A DNA stretch of 64,000 nucleotides from Hyphomicrobiales bacterium (lineage in GTDB: Bacteria > Pseudomonadota > Alphaproteobacteria > Rhizobiales > Rhizobiaceae): the NCBI GenBank assembly GCA_900472675.1, contig UCJA01000022.1, positions 1 through 64,000 of the forward strand. Reading direction: 5' to 3'. Shown one piece after another: positions 34,911-43,273 of the stretch (its first letter is position 1; every line of letters starts with the position of its first letter). The translations under genes and the position numbers were made by a program. The notes under the pieces are model-generated. The model searched no databases. It was not told where the DNA came from and saw only the letters and a list, made by a program, of their open reading frames with translations.

Positions 34911-35818
34911 CGGGGCAGCAGTTCCGCATCGACCAGGGCGCCGTGGTGGCCGATGACGACCGAGGCAACGGCGGCGCCATAGGCGGCGGCTTCACCGGGT
35001 GACTGGCCGGCGAGAAGGCGCGACAGGAAGGCGCCGTTAAAACTGTCGCCGGCGCTGGTGGTATCGACGATCTTGTCGGTCGCGACGCTTGGCACATGCA
35101 CCTCGACTTCGCCGAAGCTGAGGGTGACGCCATCCGCGCCGTTCTTCACCACGACATCGCGGACGCCCAAGGCGTGGTAGCGGGCGATCGTATCGGTCAC
35201 CGTAGCATCGCCGAAATGGGTGGTCTCGTCATCGAAGCTCGGAAGGACGAGGGTGGCTGCGCGGGCGCCGTCCTCAATGGTCTTCAGCATGATGTCCTTG
35301 CTGGCCCAGAGGCGGGGACGGAGGTTCGGGTCGAAGGCGACGGTCTTGCCGGATGCCTTGGCGCGGCGCAGTTCCGCAAGCAGCGTATCGACCGCTTCAG
35401 GCGCAAGGATGCCGAGCGTGATGCCGGAGACATAGACCAGGTCGGCCTGCTCGATCGCTGAGCGTAGATGGTCTGCGTCATCGGCGAGCGTGCGGGCTGC
35501 GGCCGAGTCGCGCCAGTAGCTGAAGGTGCGTTCGCCCTTGTCGAGGCTGATCAGGTAGAGGCCGGGCGTCTTGCCGGCGATGCGGCGGATGAAGCCGGTG
35601 CCGATGCCGGCCTTGCTCATCATGTCGAGCATGTCGGACGAGAGCGGATCGTCGCCGAGTGCGGTAAAATAATCCACCGACCAGTCGGGGCCGAAGCAGG
35701 CGCGGGCATACCAAGCGGTGTTGAAGGTATCGCCGGCAAAGCCCTTGCGCAGCAGGCCTTCGCCCGCCTGCGACAGTTCCACCATGCATTCGCCGATCGA
35801 AAGAAACCGTCCGCCCAT
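34907..35818 (-). CDS. kdgK: 2-dehydro-3-deoxygluconokinase (PfkB family)
   Basis: A ribokinase-type sugar kinase of 303 residues that phosphorylates KDG in hexuronate / modified Entner-Doudoroff breakdown. It begins GGRFLSIGECMVELSQ, has GLAGDTFNTAWYA-like substrate contacts (KGFAGDTFNTAWYAR), AFDPNLRPRLW and the catalytic DTTSAGDSFNGAFL, where the family's GAGD is SAGD. Neighbouring genes do not include KDPG aldolase or uronate genes, so the pathway context is elsewhere. It ends tail to tail with the acyltransferase and is divergent from the alpha-glucosidase gene. Confidence 0.9.
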   Translation of the reverse strand: MGGRFLSIGECMVELSQAGEGLLRKGFAGDTFNTAWYARACFGPDWSVDYFTALGDDPLSSDMLDMMSKAGIGTGFIRRIAGKTPGLYLISLDKGERTFSYWRDSAAARTLADDADHLRSAIEQADLVYVSGITLGILAPEAVDTLLAELRRAKASGKTVAFDPNLRPRLWASKDIMLKTIEDGARAATLVLPSFDDETTHFGDATVTDTIARYHALGVRDVVVKNGADGVTLSFGEVEVHVPSVATDKIVDTTSAGDSFNGAFLSRLLAGQSPGEAAAYGAAVASVVIGHHGALVDAELLPR

Positions 35819-35964
35819 TCAAAAACTCCCGCATCCCTTTGCGTCCGCATAGGCTGAAGTGCCTGCAGTGGCAAGAGCGCTCGAGACCTTTGCTTTCGCG
35901 TTGTGTTTTGCGGTCGTGGTATTAGTTTGGCTTCATATCGACAGACAGAAGGGAATCAGGGCGC

Positions 35965-37614
35965 ATGGTAGCGGACGTGAAGGCATTGGACGCAAACTGG
36001 TGGCGCGGCGCGGTGATCTACCAGATCTATCCGCGCTCCTTCCAGGACACGACAGGCGACGGACTAGGCGATATTCGGGGGATTACCGAACGCCTGCCCT
36101 ATGTCGCCTCGCTCGGCGTCGATGCCATCTGGCTGTCGCCGTTCTTCACCTCGCCAATGGCCGACATGGGTTATGACGTGTCAGACTACTGCAATGTCGA
36201 CCCGATGTTCGGGACGCTTGCGGATTTCGACGCGATGATGGTGGAGGCGCACCGGCTGGGTCTCAAGGTGATCATCGACCAGGTGATCAGCCACACCTCC
36301 GACCGGCACCCCTGGTTCATCGAGAGCCGCTCGAGCCGCAGCAATTCGAAGGCCGACTGGTATGTCTGGGCCGATCCGAAGCCTGACGGCACGGCGCCCA
36401 CCAACTGGCTGTCGATCTTCGGCGGTCCCGGCTGGGAATGGGACGGCGTGCGCAAGCAGTACTACATGCACAACTTCCTGATCTCGCAGCCGGACCTCAA
36501 TTTCCACAATGCGGACGTCCAGGAGGCGATGCTGGACACGGTGAAGTTCTGGCTCGACCGCGGCGTCGACGGCTTCAGGCTCGATACGGTCAACTACTAT
36601 TTCCATGACAAGCAGCTGCGCGACAACCCGCCGATGGTCTACGACACCGACGGTGCCGGCATGGAAACCGACACCAACCCCTATTCCATGCAGAACCACC
36701 TCCACGACAAGAGCCAGCCGGAGAACGTCGAGTTCCTGAAGCGGTTGCGCTCGCTGCTCGACACCTATGAAGGCCGCGCGACAGTGGGTGAAGTGGGCGA
36801 CGGCCCGCGCTCGCTGACGACGCTTGCGATCTACACGAGCGGCAACGACAAGCTACACATGTGCTACACGTTCGACCTTTTGGGGCCGGCATTTTCCGCC
36901 TCCTACCTGCGCAAGATCCTGACCACGGTGCAGGATACGGTCACCAACGGCTGGGTGTGCTGGGCGTTTTCCAACCACGACGTGGTGCGGCATGCGACGC
37001 GGTTTACCGAAGTGCCGGAAGAGCAGGACCGGGTGGCCAAGCTGTCCATCACGCTGTTGACGTCGCTGCGCGGTTCGATCTGCCTCTACCAGGGCGAAGA
37101 GCTCGGGCTGACCGAGGCGGAGCTTTCGTTCGAGGATCTGCGCGACCCCTATGGCATCCGCTTCTGGCCGGCCTTCAAGGGGCGCGACGGATGCCGCACG
37201 CCGATGGTGTGGGATGCGCAGGCCCCGCATGCGGGCTTTACCACGGGTGCTGCGACATGGTTGCCAGTGCCGAGCGAACATGCCAGCCGGGCAGTCGCTG
37301 CGCAGGAGGCGCTGTCGGATTCCGTGCTGAACCACTACCGGGATGCGATCTGCTTTCGCAAATCGCATGCGGCGCTGCTCGACGGCGACATGACCTTCCT
37401 TGAGACCAACCAGGACCTTCTGGCCTTCATCCGCGAGAAGGGCGGCGAGAAGCTGCTGTTCGTCTATAACCTGACCCGCGAGGCGCAAAGCTTTACCCTG
37501 CCGAAGCGGATGGGCGACGTGCTGCCGGTCTCGCTGCCGGGGTTTTCGTCGGCGCGGTTCGAAGGCGGCGTGGTGATGCTCGAACCGCTCGACGCTTTCT
37601 GCGCAAGGGTGTGA
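35965..37614 (+). CDS. aglA: GH13 alpha-glucosidase
   Basis: A cytosolic glycoside hydrolase of 549 residues cleaving alpha-glucosidic bonds in sugars such as maltose, sucrose or trehalose. The (beta/alpha)8 barrel starts WWRGAVIYQIYPRSFQDTTG. Conserved regions are DQVISHTSDRH, GFRLDTVN (nucleophile Asp207), TVGEVGD (acid/base Glu276) and WAFSNHDVVRH (transition-state Asp). It resembles S. meliloti AglA-type enzymes, but the aglEFG transporter genes are not here. There is no signal peptide. The gene is divergent from kdgK across 146 bases. Confidence 0.9.
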   Translation: MVADVKALDANWWRGAVIYQIYPRSFQDTTGDGLGDIRGITERLPYVASLGVDAIWLSPFFTSPMADMGYDVSDYCNVDPMFGTLADFDAMMVEAHRLGLKVIIDQVISHTSDRHPWFIESRSSRSNSKADWYVWADPKPDGTAPTNWLSIFGGPGWEWDGVRKQYYMHNFLISQPDLNFHNADVQEAMLDTVKFWLDRGVDGFRLDTVNYYFHDKQLRDNPPMVYDTDGAGMETDTNPYSMQNHLHDKSQPENVEFLKRLRSLLDTYEGRATVGEVGDGPRSLTTLAIYTSGNDKLHMCYTFDLLGPAFSASYLRKILTTVQDTVTNGWVCWAFSNHDVVRHATRFTEVPEEQDRVAKLSITLLTSLRGSICLYQGEELGLTEAELSFEDLRDPYGIRFWPAFKGRDGCRTPMVWDAQAPHAGFTTGAATWLPVPSEHASRAVAAQEALSDSVLNHYRDAICFRKSHAALLDGDMTFLETNQDLLAFIREKGGEKLLFVYNLTREAQSFTLPKRMGDVLPVSLPGFSSARFEGGVVMLEPLDAFCARV

Positions 37615-37627
37615 CCGCCCAGGCTTT

Positions 37628-38044
37628 TCAGCCGGCGGGCGGCATGCGCGCAAAATGGGGCAGGGCGGGATCCGGCCTGTCCCAGGGCTGGCCGGCATCG
37701 GTCCACAGGGTGAACTGCGGGCTGTAGAGCTCCGGTTCGTCGAGGCTTGCTGCGGCGATTGAGAACTGCTCCGGCCTTTCCGGGAACGTCATGTAGACGG
37801 ACGCGCCGCAGGTGGGACAGAAGGCGCGCCGTTTGACCGTGCCACCATCGCCGACGGAGATCCAGAAGGAGGCCTTTCCCGACACGGTCACGTCCGCGTT
37901 GCGGAAGGCGATGTGCGAGGCGTGGCCGGTGCCGCTGTCATGCTGGCACTGGCGGCACTGGCAGTCGAGCATGACGACCGGCTCGCCGGAAACGTCGTAG
38001 CGAATGGCACCGCAGGCGCATCCGCCGACAAAGGACTTGGGCAT
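37628..38044 (-). CDS. GFA-family glutathione-dependent protein (intact)
   Basis: A 138-residue zinc protein of the GFA/CENP-V fold. Zinc-ligand cysteines lie in GGCACGAIRYD, LDCQCRQCQHDSG and AFCPTCGASVYM. Members include glutathione-dependent formaldehyde-activating enzymes, but most have unknown substrates. The ATG at 38044 has GGAG upstream. It is the third gene of an apparent arsR-SRPBCC-GFA operon and converges on the alpha-glucosidase gene. An inactivated relative is at 14250-14704. Confidence 0.9.
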   Translation of the reverse strand: MPKSFVGGCACGAIRYDVSGEPVVMLDCQCRQCQHDSGTGHASHIAFRNADVTVSGKASFWISVGDGGTVKRRAFCPTCGASVYMTFPERPEQFSIAAASLDEPELYSPQFTLWTDAGQPWDRPDPALPHFARMPPAG

Positions 38045-38080
38045 GATCTTTCTCCGTTAGGTTCAAGGGTGTCTGCCTGT

Positions 38081-38623
38081 TCACTCCGCCGGGATGAGGC
38101 GGTCGTAGTCCTGCTTCAGGCGGCTCCAGCCTAGCCAGAAGGATTCCGGCCTTGTGCCGCTCGCACGGGCGACGAGAATATCGAGGTGCATGTGCCAGCC
38201 GGCGCCGATCATGACCATGTTCCTGCGGTCGGAGATGCGCTGGTGGGTCAGCGTCAGAAGCACCTGCTTGCCAACCGTCTGAAGCTCGAAGGAGACTTCG
38301 CCGCGTGGCGGCCATGAGAACACCAGCTTGTGCGGCGGCTCGAAGACCAGGATCTCGCTCTGCATGCGGTGTTCGGCTGGAAATCCCTCGGGGCGGCCTT
38401 CGGGTGTCTCGGCCAGTTCGTCATTGCGCCAAGTGAGCTCGAAGGGCTCTCCGGCCTGCGCCGGCATGACGCCGGAGGCGAGCCATTGGCGCCTGAGATC
38501 GCTGTCGGTCAGATAGGCCCAGACGCGCTCGATCGGTCCGGGCAGCCTGCGCTGGATTGTGAGGGCAAGCGGGGCGCTGACGGTGCCGTAGGCACTGATG
38601 GACGTCATGTCATTCATTGTCAT
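38081..38623 (-). CDS. SRPBCC (AHSA1-like) domain protein
   Basis: A 180-residue START/Bet v1-like protein of the AHSA1 type, with a large hydrophobic ligand cavity. Visible features are IERVWAYLTDSDLRRQWL near the N terminus, PPHKLVFSWPP and the C-terminal W-x(2)-H helix (GAGWHMHLDILVARASG). Its ATG overlaps the stop codon of the ArsR gene (ATGA), a very common gene pair in which the regulator controls the SRPBCC gene. The biological ligand is unknown. Some in-frame alternative ATGs are within the first six codons. Confidence 0.9.
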   Translation of the reverse strand: MTMNDMTSISAYGTVSAPLALTIQRRLPGPIERVWAYLTDSDLRRQWLASGVMPAQAGEPFELTWRNDELAETPEGRPEGFPAEHRMQSEILVFEPPHKLVFSWPPRGEVSFELQTVGKQVLLTLTHQRISDRRNMVMIGAGWHMHLDILVARASGTRPESFWLGWSRLKQDYDRLIPAE

Positions 38624-39021
38624 TCTCCCTTGTCGTGTTGCGGTTGGCTGCGTTCAGGCGATAATGGCTCGGCGGGCGATGAATCCTGTTGTTCATCCCC
38701 CTGCCGCAGCAGGCGTTCCAGGGTATCGAGGCTGCCGGTCCACAAGGTCTCGTAGAAGGCCAGCCATTCGTGGGCGGTCGCCAGCGGACCGGCCTCGAGG
38801 CGGCACAGATGCGTTCGGCCGTGGATTTCGCGACGGACCAAGCCTGCTCCCTCCAGCACCTTGATGTGTTTCGAGGCGGCCGCCAGCGACATCTCGTAGG
38901 GCTGAGCCAGTTCACCCACCGTGCGCTCGCCAGATGCCAGCGTGCGCAGCATGTGGCGGCGGGTGGCGTCGCTCAGCGCGTGAAAGATACGATCGACCGG
39001 ATGTGCGTTTAATTCAACCAT
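38620..39021 (-). CDS. ArsR-family repressor of the SRPBCC operon
   Basis: A winged-helix regulator of 133 residues: HALSDATRRHMLRTLASGE, VGELAQPYEMSLAAASKHIKVLE for the recognition helix and LVRREIHGRTHLCRLE for the wing. No metal-site cysteine motif of the ELCVCD type is present, so it is the non-metal subclass coupled to SRPBCC proteins. ATG 39021 lies inside a palindromic operator and is preferred over the 12-codon extension. It is first in the operon with the SRPBCC and GFA genes and probably represses itself. Confidence 0.9.
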   Translation of the reverse strand: MVELNAHPVDRIFHALSDATRRHMLRTLASGERTVGELAQPYEMSLAAASKHIKVLEGAGLVRREIHGRTHLCRLEAGPLATAHEWLAFYETLWTGSLDTLERLLRQGDEQQDSSPAEPLSPERSQPQHDKGE

Positions 39022-39031
39022 GCAGTTGAAT
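39012..39031 (-). promoter_or_regulatory. ArsR operator candidate 1, over the start codon
   Basis: ATTCAAC (39012-39018), six bases and GTTGAAT (39025-39031) make a perfect inverted repeat that spans the arsR start codon. A second related palindrome lies 35 bases upstream. Binding here would block both transcription and early elongation. Confidence 0.65.
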
Positions 39032-39053
39032 ATGCGCGCGGCGAGCAGGATTG

Positions 39054-39069
39054 TCAACCAGGTGGTTGA
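39054..39069 (-). promoter_or_regulatory. ArsR operator candidate 2
   Basis: TCAACCA (39054-39060), two bases and TGGTTGA (39063-39069) form a perfect inverted repeat with the same TTCAAC/GTTGAA half-site as the copy at 39012-39031. It lies in the 51-base gap before the LuxR gene, in the promoter position for arsR. Confidence 0.65.
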
Positions 39070-39072
39070 ATG

Positions 39073-40257
39073 TCAGGGAAGGCAGTGCTGCTTTCGTGCG
39101 CCGCTGCAGGCCGCCGACTCGGACCGGCTGCGGCTGACGGGCGGCGACAGTTCCATCATCAGGCTCTGCAGGCTGCGCTGGTCGCTGGTGCCGGTCTTGT
39201 CGTAGATGGCCGACAGCTGCGATTTGACTGTGCCTTCGGTCACGCCTTGCGCCTGGGCGATCTCGTGGCGGGTCATGCCCTCCGACACATAGTTGGCGAC
39301 CCGTTTTTCGGCGGAGGTGAGGGCAAACAGCGCGGCGATCGCTTCGATCGCCGTCTGGATCACGGTGCCGGCCGCCGCGATGAAGATGGCGGCTGCGGCG
39401 CGGGTTTCGATGCGGTTGCGGATCGAGCGCCGGGCGAGCGGCATGACATGGGCGACGGCCGGGCGGCTTGTGGTTCCAAGCGGCACGTCGATGCCGGAGC
39501 CGCCGAGGCTGACCTCGTCGGCTACGCCTAGCGACACGGCGCGCGTCAGGGCCGTGTGGGCCACGGGGAAGGGGGCGGCCAGGCGACCGCCCGTGACCGA
39601 GACCACGGCCTTTTCCCGGATATGTCGTTCGGCTGCGGCATTGGCATAGAGAACCTCCATCGTATCCGAAACGATGACCACGCCATGTTCGAGACCCTCA
39701 AGGATATCGTGGAAGATGCGCGTTTCGGCCCGCTCCATTTCGAGCATGTCCTGGATCGTCAGCGAACGTCGGATATGGGGCCCGAGCAGGCCTACGAGGT
39801 CCAGGCGGTCGCGGCTGATATCGGCATATTTGACGGAGATATTGATGGTGCCGATGCGGGTCGGACGCTTCAGAACCGCCATGTCGATGGAATTGTGGAC
39901 GCCGAAGCGGGAATGGAAGTTGCGGTAGAGGCCGCCCTCTTTCCAGACCTTTTCGCCGTCGGATCCATAGAGCGCAAACATGCGCTCCAGCGGTCCCGGC
40001 TGGTCGATCTCCATCAGATGCAGCAGATGGTAGAAGGGGACTTCCCGCGCGTACTGCATCAGCACCTCGATGGCGCGGCTGTCATCGCAGGCCACCTGCG
40101 CCAGACGCGCCGTCTGGGTCGTCGTGTCGAAAACGGCGACGGTGGTAAGAAAACCGTCCACCTGATTGCCGATCAGCCTCAGCGCCTGCGGCCAGAGGTC
40201 TTCATCGGCAACGCAGTCGTAGATGGCGCCGATGACGCCGGAAATTTCATGCTCCAT
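39073..40257 (-). CDS. LuxR-type HTH regulator with PAS-like middle domain
   Basis: A 394-residue regulator. The first 200 residues are an uncharacterised sensory region, followed by a PAS-like segment (about 205-320, FHDILEGLEHGVVIVSDTMEVLYAN). The C-terminal LuxR-type helix-turn-helix reads LTSAEKRVANYVSEGMTRHE and continues through EGTVKSQL. The architecture is common in rhizobial LuxR proteins of unknown signal and is not the AHL-binding type. ATG 40257 follows a G-rich ribosome-binding site; the frame upstream to 40455 crosses the shared promoter region. It is divergent from a small secreted protein gene. Confidence 0.85.
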   Translation of the reverse strand: MEHEISGVIGAIYDCVADEDLWPQALRLIGNQVDGFLTTVAVFDTTTQTARLAQVACDDSRAIEVLMQYAREVPFYHLLHLMEIDQPGPLERMFALYGSDGEKVWKEGGLYRNFHSRFGVHNSIDMAVLKRPTRIGTINISVKYADISRDRLDLVGLLGPHIRRSLTIQDMLEMERAETRIFHDILEGLEHGVVIVSDTMEVLYANAAAERHIREKAVVSVTGGRLAAPFPVAHTALTRAVSLGVADEVSLGGSGIDVPLGTTSRPAVAHVMPLARRSIRNRIETRAAAAIFIAAAGTVIQTAIEAIAALFALTSAEKRVANYVSEGMTRHEIAQAQGVTEGTVKSQLSAIYDKTGTSDQRSLQSLMMELSPPVSRSRSESAACSGARKQHCLP

Positions 40258-40475
40258 TGCGTGTCCCCCGAGAGGTGGCTGAACCTGCATGTGCTGATGA
40301 CGGGGCTGCCGGGCCAAGTGGCGCCAAGACTGTCCCTGGGTGGCGAAAATGCCCCCTTGGTCGTGGAGGATAATGGCAGAAAACTGACAAATCCATCCCC
40401 CGTGCGGCAGATGACGCAGGGCCGCAATTGCCGGAAATAGCTCCCGCCTTAGCAAAGGTCAGAAGGAGAGGTATC

Positions 40476-41000
40476 TTGAAAAGGACATACCGAAAGATCG
40501 CATGGGCGGCCTTGCCGCTCTTCATCGCATGGGCAGCACAGGGCCATACCGACCAGGTGGAGGCCCTTCGCGGGGCAAAGACGCTGCCCGAGCAGGTGCG
40601 CCAGGCCGACAGCCGCTTCAAGGACGTGGGCGTTGCCGTGAAGGAAGGCTACACGCCTATTCCCTGCACGAGCGGCGTCGATGGCGGCGCCATGGGCATC
40701 CACTACGTCAACGGCGACCTCATCAAGGACGAGACGGTGGAGATCGGCAAGCCGGAGGCCGTCATGTACGAGCCGGGGCCTGACGGCAGGCTGAAGCTGG
40801 TGGCGGTCGAATACATCACCACCAAGGGACCGGCGAACCTTGGCGGCCAGCTGTTCAGCCTGACCGGCGCCCCCAATCGCTACGGCCTGCCGGCGTTCTA
40901 CGAGCTGCATGTCTGGGCCTGGAAGGACAACCCGAAAGGGGTGTTTGCCGACATGAACCCGACCGTTTCCTGCGAGCACGCCCATGACCACCATCAGTAA
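40476..41000 (+). CDS. Small secreted protein with His-rich tail
   Basis: A 174-residue protein beginning at a TTG (40476) that follows AAGGAGAGG at an ideal distance; no in-frame ATG gives the signal peptide. The signal sequence (IAWAALPLFIAWAAQGHT) is followed by a mature domain with MYEPGPDGRLKLVAVEYI and PAFYELHVWAWKDNPKG, and a metal-binding-looking tail CEHAHDHHQ. No family name is recognised. It is divergent from the LuxR-type regulator and may be controlled by it. A periplasmic metal-handling role is only a guess from the tail. Confidence 0.75.
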   Translation: MKRTYRKIAWAALPLFIAWAAQGHTDQVEALRGAKTLPEQVRQADSRFKDVGVAVKEGYTPIPCTSGVDGGAMGIHYVNGDLIKDETVEIGKPEAVMYEPGPDGRLKLVAVEYITTKGPANLGGQLFSLTGAPNRYGLPAFYELHVWAWKDNPKGVFADMNPTVSCEHAHDHHQ

Positions 41001-41207
41001 CGGGAGCGCGGTGAACGAGCGGTCCCGCCAGCCGGAACTGGATCGACAAGCCGCCGGGTCGCCCAAAACCCCGCCTGCCACTCCATCGACCGGGCTTTCC
41101 GGCGTCCTGAGACAGCTTTGCGAAGAGCGCGGCCTGTCGGTCAGGCCGTGCTCGACAGCCCTTCAACCGCAATTTCATTCAGCCAACGCCAGCAAAGGAT
41201 CATGACC

Positions 41208-41474
41208 ATGCCCCAGTTCGTCATCCAACGTCACATTCCCGGCCTCAGCGGTTTCAGCAAGGAAACGCTGCAGGAGATCACGAAGAAGTCCAACGCCGTC
41301 GTCGCCGGCCTCAACGAGCCCTACACCTGGATCACCAGCTATGTGACCGGCGACACGATGTACTGCATCCATGAGGCCGAAAGCGCCGAGACGGTGATGC
41401 GCCATGCGCGCGAAGGCGGCTTTCCGGCCGACAGCGTGAGCGAGGTCACGACCCAGATCGGGCCGAATTACTGA
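41208..41474 (+). CDS. DUF4242-family protein
   Basis: An 88-residue ferredoxin-like-fold protein starting MPQFVIQRHIPGLSGFS, with MYCIHEAESAETVMRHAREGGFPAD in the centre. The length and pattern fit DUF4242, whose structurally studied member SCO4226 binds nickel. ATG 41208 is eight bases after AAAGGA; an ATG two codons earlier is too close to it. It lies in the same direction as the His-rich secreted protein 208 bases upstream. The physiological role is unknown. Confidence 0.85.
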   Translation: MPQFVIQRHIPGLSGFSKETLQEITKKSNAVVAGLNEPYTWITSYVTGDTMYCIHEAESAETVMRHAREGGFPADSVSEVTTQIGPNY

Positions 41475-41523
41475 TTTTCCGTCATCCCGCTCTGAAGGAG
41501 CGTTTGCGCTTCGGGTGAGCGGG

Positions 41524-41559
41524 CGCCCGGCCGGCGCAGACCTCCTCGGCGGCCGGGCG
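41524..41559. terminator. Hairpin between converging genes
   Basis: CGCCCGGCCG (41524-41533) and CGGCCGGGCG (41550-41559) form a ten-pair stem with a 16-base loop in the gap between the DUF4242 gene and the converging antiporter. There is no T-run on either side, so termination strength is uncertain. Confidence 0.5.
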
Positions 41560-41565
41560 ATCCCT

Positions 41566-43107
41566 TCAGATCTCCTCGATTCGCCGCTCTTCTTCCGGCA
41601 GCACGGAAAGCTCGCGCCAGTCGATCTCCTCGAGCAGGAGGTTGTAGACATCCGGGTTCAGCTGGTGCTCGATGCGCAGGCGCTCCAGGGCATGACGCTG
41701 GCTGTCGATTGCCTCCAGGGCCAGCGCCCGGTAGCGGTTCAGCGAGGCCATCTCGCGGGTCGAGAAGGAATGTTTTTCCATCCGCATCTTGGTGCGCAGC
41801 AGCTCGGCTTCGTCGCCGGTCGAGCCCTCCAGCCGTTCAAGACCGGCGATCGCGATCTCGCCCCGCATGTGGTTGAGACCGCCTTTGCCATCGTCGCTGC
41901 GGTCGAGGCCCAGCCAGCGGATGACGTAGCGCAGCGACAGACCCTGCATCACCACCGTCACCAGCACGACGGAAAAGGCCGTCAGCACCACCACGTCGCG
42001 ATTGGGGAAATCGTCCGGCAGGGCAAAGGCGGTCGCGAGCGTCAGCAGGCCGCGCATGCCGCACCAGCCTGCAAGGATCGCCTCGCTCAGAGTGGGCGGA
42101 TCATCCCGGCCCTCGCGACGGGCGGCGTAAACCTCGTAGCGGTAGAGCGCAAAGCAGAGAACGAAGCGGACGAGGACGACGATGGCGACCACGGCAGCGG
42201 CCACGAAGGCTGCCTCGCCGATATGGCCGGGCTCCATGTCCTGCAGGATGGCGCGCACCTGCATGCCCATCAGCAGGAAGGCCATGACGTTCAAGACGAA
42301 GACGACGGCGCTCCAGACCGCATAGGACTGGACCCGCATGCGCGCCGAGGAGGTGGACGGATCGCTGATGCGGGCAGCGGTCATGGCGAAGGAGACCACG
42401 GCCAGCACCGGCGACAGGTGAAACCGTTCGGCAAGGATCCACAAGAGGAAGGTCTGCACGAACTGCAGGAGATTGCCGCCAAGCGTGCCGACGACGAAGC
42501 GGTAGAGATAGCGGGTGATCCAGGCGGTGCCGACGCCCAGCAGGATGCCGCCGGGGGCTGCCAGCGCGATGTGGAACGCGACGGAGCCATCCAGCGCGCC
42601 GGCCGACTGGACCGAGAGCGCGGCAGTGAAGATCAGCAGGGCCGCGGCATCGTTGAACAGGCTCTCGCCGCGCAGGATGGCGTCGAGATTGCGCGGGACG
42701 GAGACCGATGAGAGGACGGCAGTGGCCGACACGGCATCCGGCGGCGCGACAATGGCGCCGAGCACCAGGGCTGCGGCAAACGGCAGGCCGGCGAAGGCCC
42801 AGCCGGCCAGCGCGACGGAGAGGGCGGTGACGACGACGCCGCCGACGGCAAACACCAGCAGCGGCAGCCAGTAGCGCCGGGCGGTGCCGAGCGGAAAATC
42901 ATAGGCCGCATCGAGAAGGGCCGGCGCGATGAACAGCGCCAGCGCCATCTGCGGGTCGAGCGCCACGACGGGCGTGCCGGGCAGGAGCGCCACCGCCACG
43001 CCTGCAACGGCGAGCATGGAGGGATAGGGGATATGGAGCCGCCGCGAGACCTGCAGGAGGACGATCGACACCAGAAGCAGCAGGAGCAGGCTTTCGAAGA
43101 ATTGCAT
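41566..43107 (-). CDS. CPA1-family Na+/H+ antiporter
   Basis: An integral membrane antiporter of 513 residues with about 12 helices followed by a 100-residue cytosolic tail. The NhaP/NHE-type core shows PALLDAAYDFPLG, VLGAIVAPPDAVSATAVL, GESLFNDAAALLIF (the ND ion-binding pair) and MRGLLTLATAFALP. It exchanges Na+ or K+ for protons in pH and salt homeostasis. ATG 43107 opens directly into the first helix, whereas the longer frame to 43197 adds a Cys/His-rich stretch unlike the family. The ribosome-binding site is weak. Confidence 0.9.
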   Translation of the reverse strand: MQFFESLLLLLLVSIVLLQVSRRLHIPYPSMLAVAGVAVALLPGTPVVALDPQMALALFIAPALLDAAYDFPLGTARRYWLPLLVFAVGGVVVTALSVALAGWAFAGLPFAAALVLGAIVAPPDAVSATAVLSSVSVPRNLDAILRGESLFNDAAALLIFTAALSVQSAGALDGSVAFHIALAAPGGILLGVGTAWITRYLYRFVVGTLGGNLLQFVQTFLLWILAERFHLSPVLAVVSFAMTAARISDPSTSSARMRVQSYAVWSAVVFVLNVMAFLLMGMQVRAILQDMEPGHIGEAAFVAAAVVAIVVLVRFVLCFALYRYEVYAARREGRDDPPTLSEAILAGWCGMRGLLTLATAFALPDDFPNRDVVVLTAFSVVLVTVVMQGLSLRYVIRWLGLDRSDDGKGGLNHMRGEIAIAGLERLEGSTGDEAELLRTKMRMEKHSFSTREMASLNRYRALALEAIDSQRHALERLRIEHQLNPDVYNLLLEEIDWRELSVLPEEERRIEEI

Positions 43108-43228
43108 GGGACCGATGGTGCCCTTTTCAGCGCGGGGGATGTGCCGACGACAACAGGTCACGGTGGCCGCGATCGACACGCATGCAATATCGATCACGGG
43201 CGATCAAAGGCAAGGGAAGCTGGGGAAA

Positions 43229-43259
43229 CCCGGCGGCGGGATCGCATCCTACCGCCGGG
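43229..43259 (-). terminator. Terminator after the Liv-type binding protein gene
   Basis: CCCGGCGG (43229-43236) and CCGCCGGG (43252-43259) form a perfect eight-pair stem followed on the minus strand by TTT. It lies 15 bases beyond the stop codon of the binding-protein gene and separates it from the antiporter gene. Confidence 0.65.
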
Positions 43260-43273
43260 CGTTTGCGGTAGCC

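Noticed and set aside
40984-41205. 73-codon frame overlapping the end of the His-rich protein gene
   Set aside because: Begins within the preceding coding end and lacks a ribosome-binding site; composition looks like untranslated sequence.
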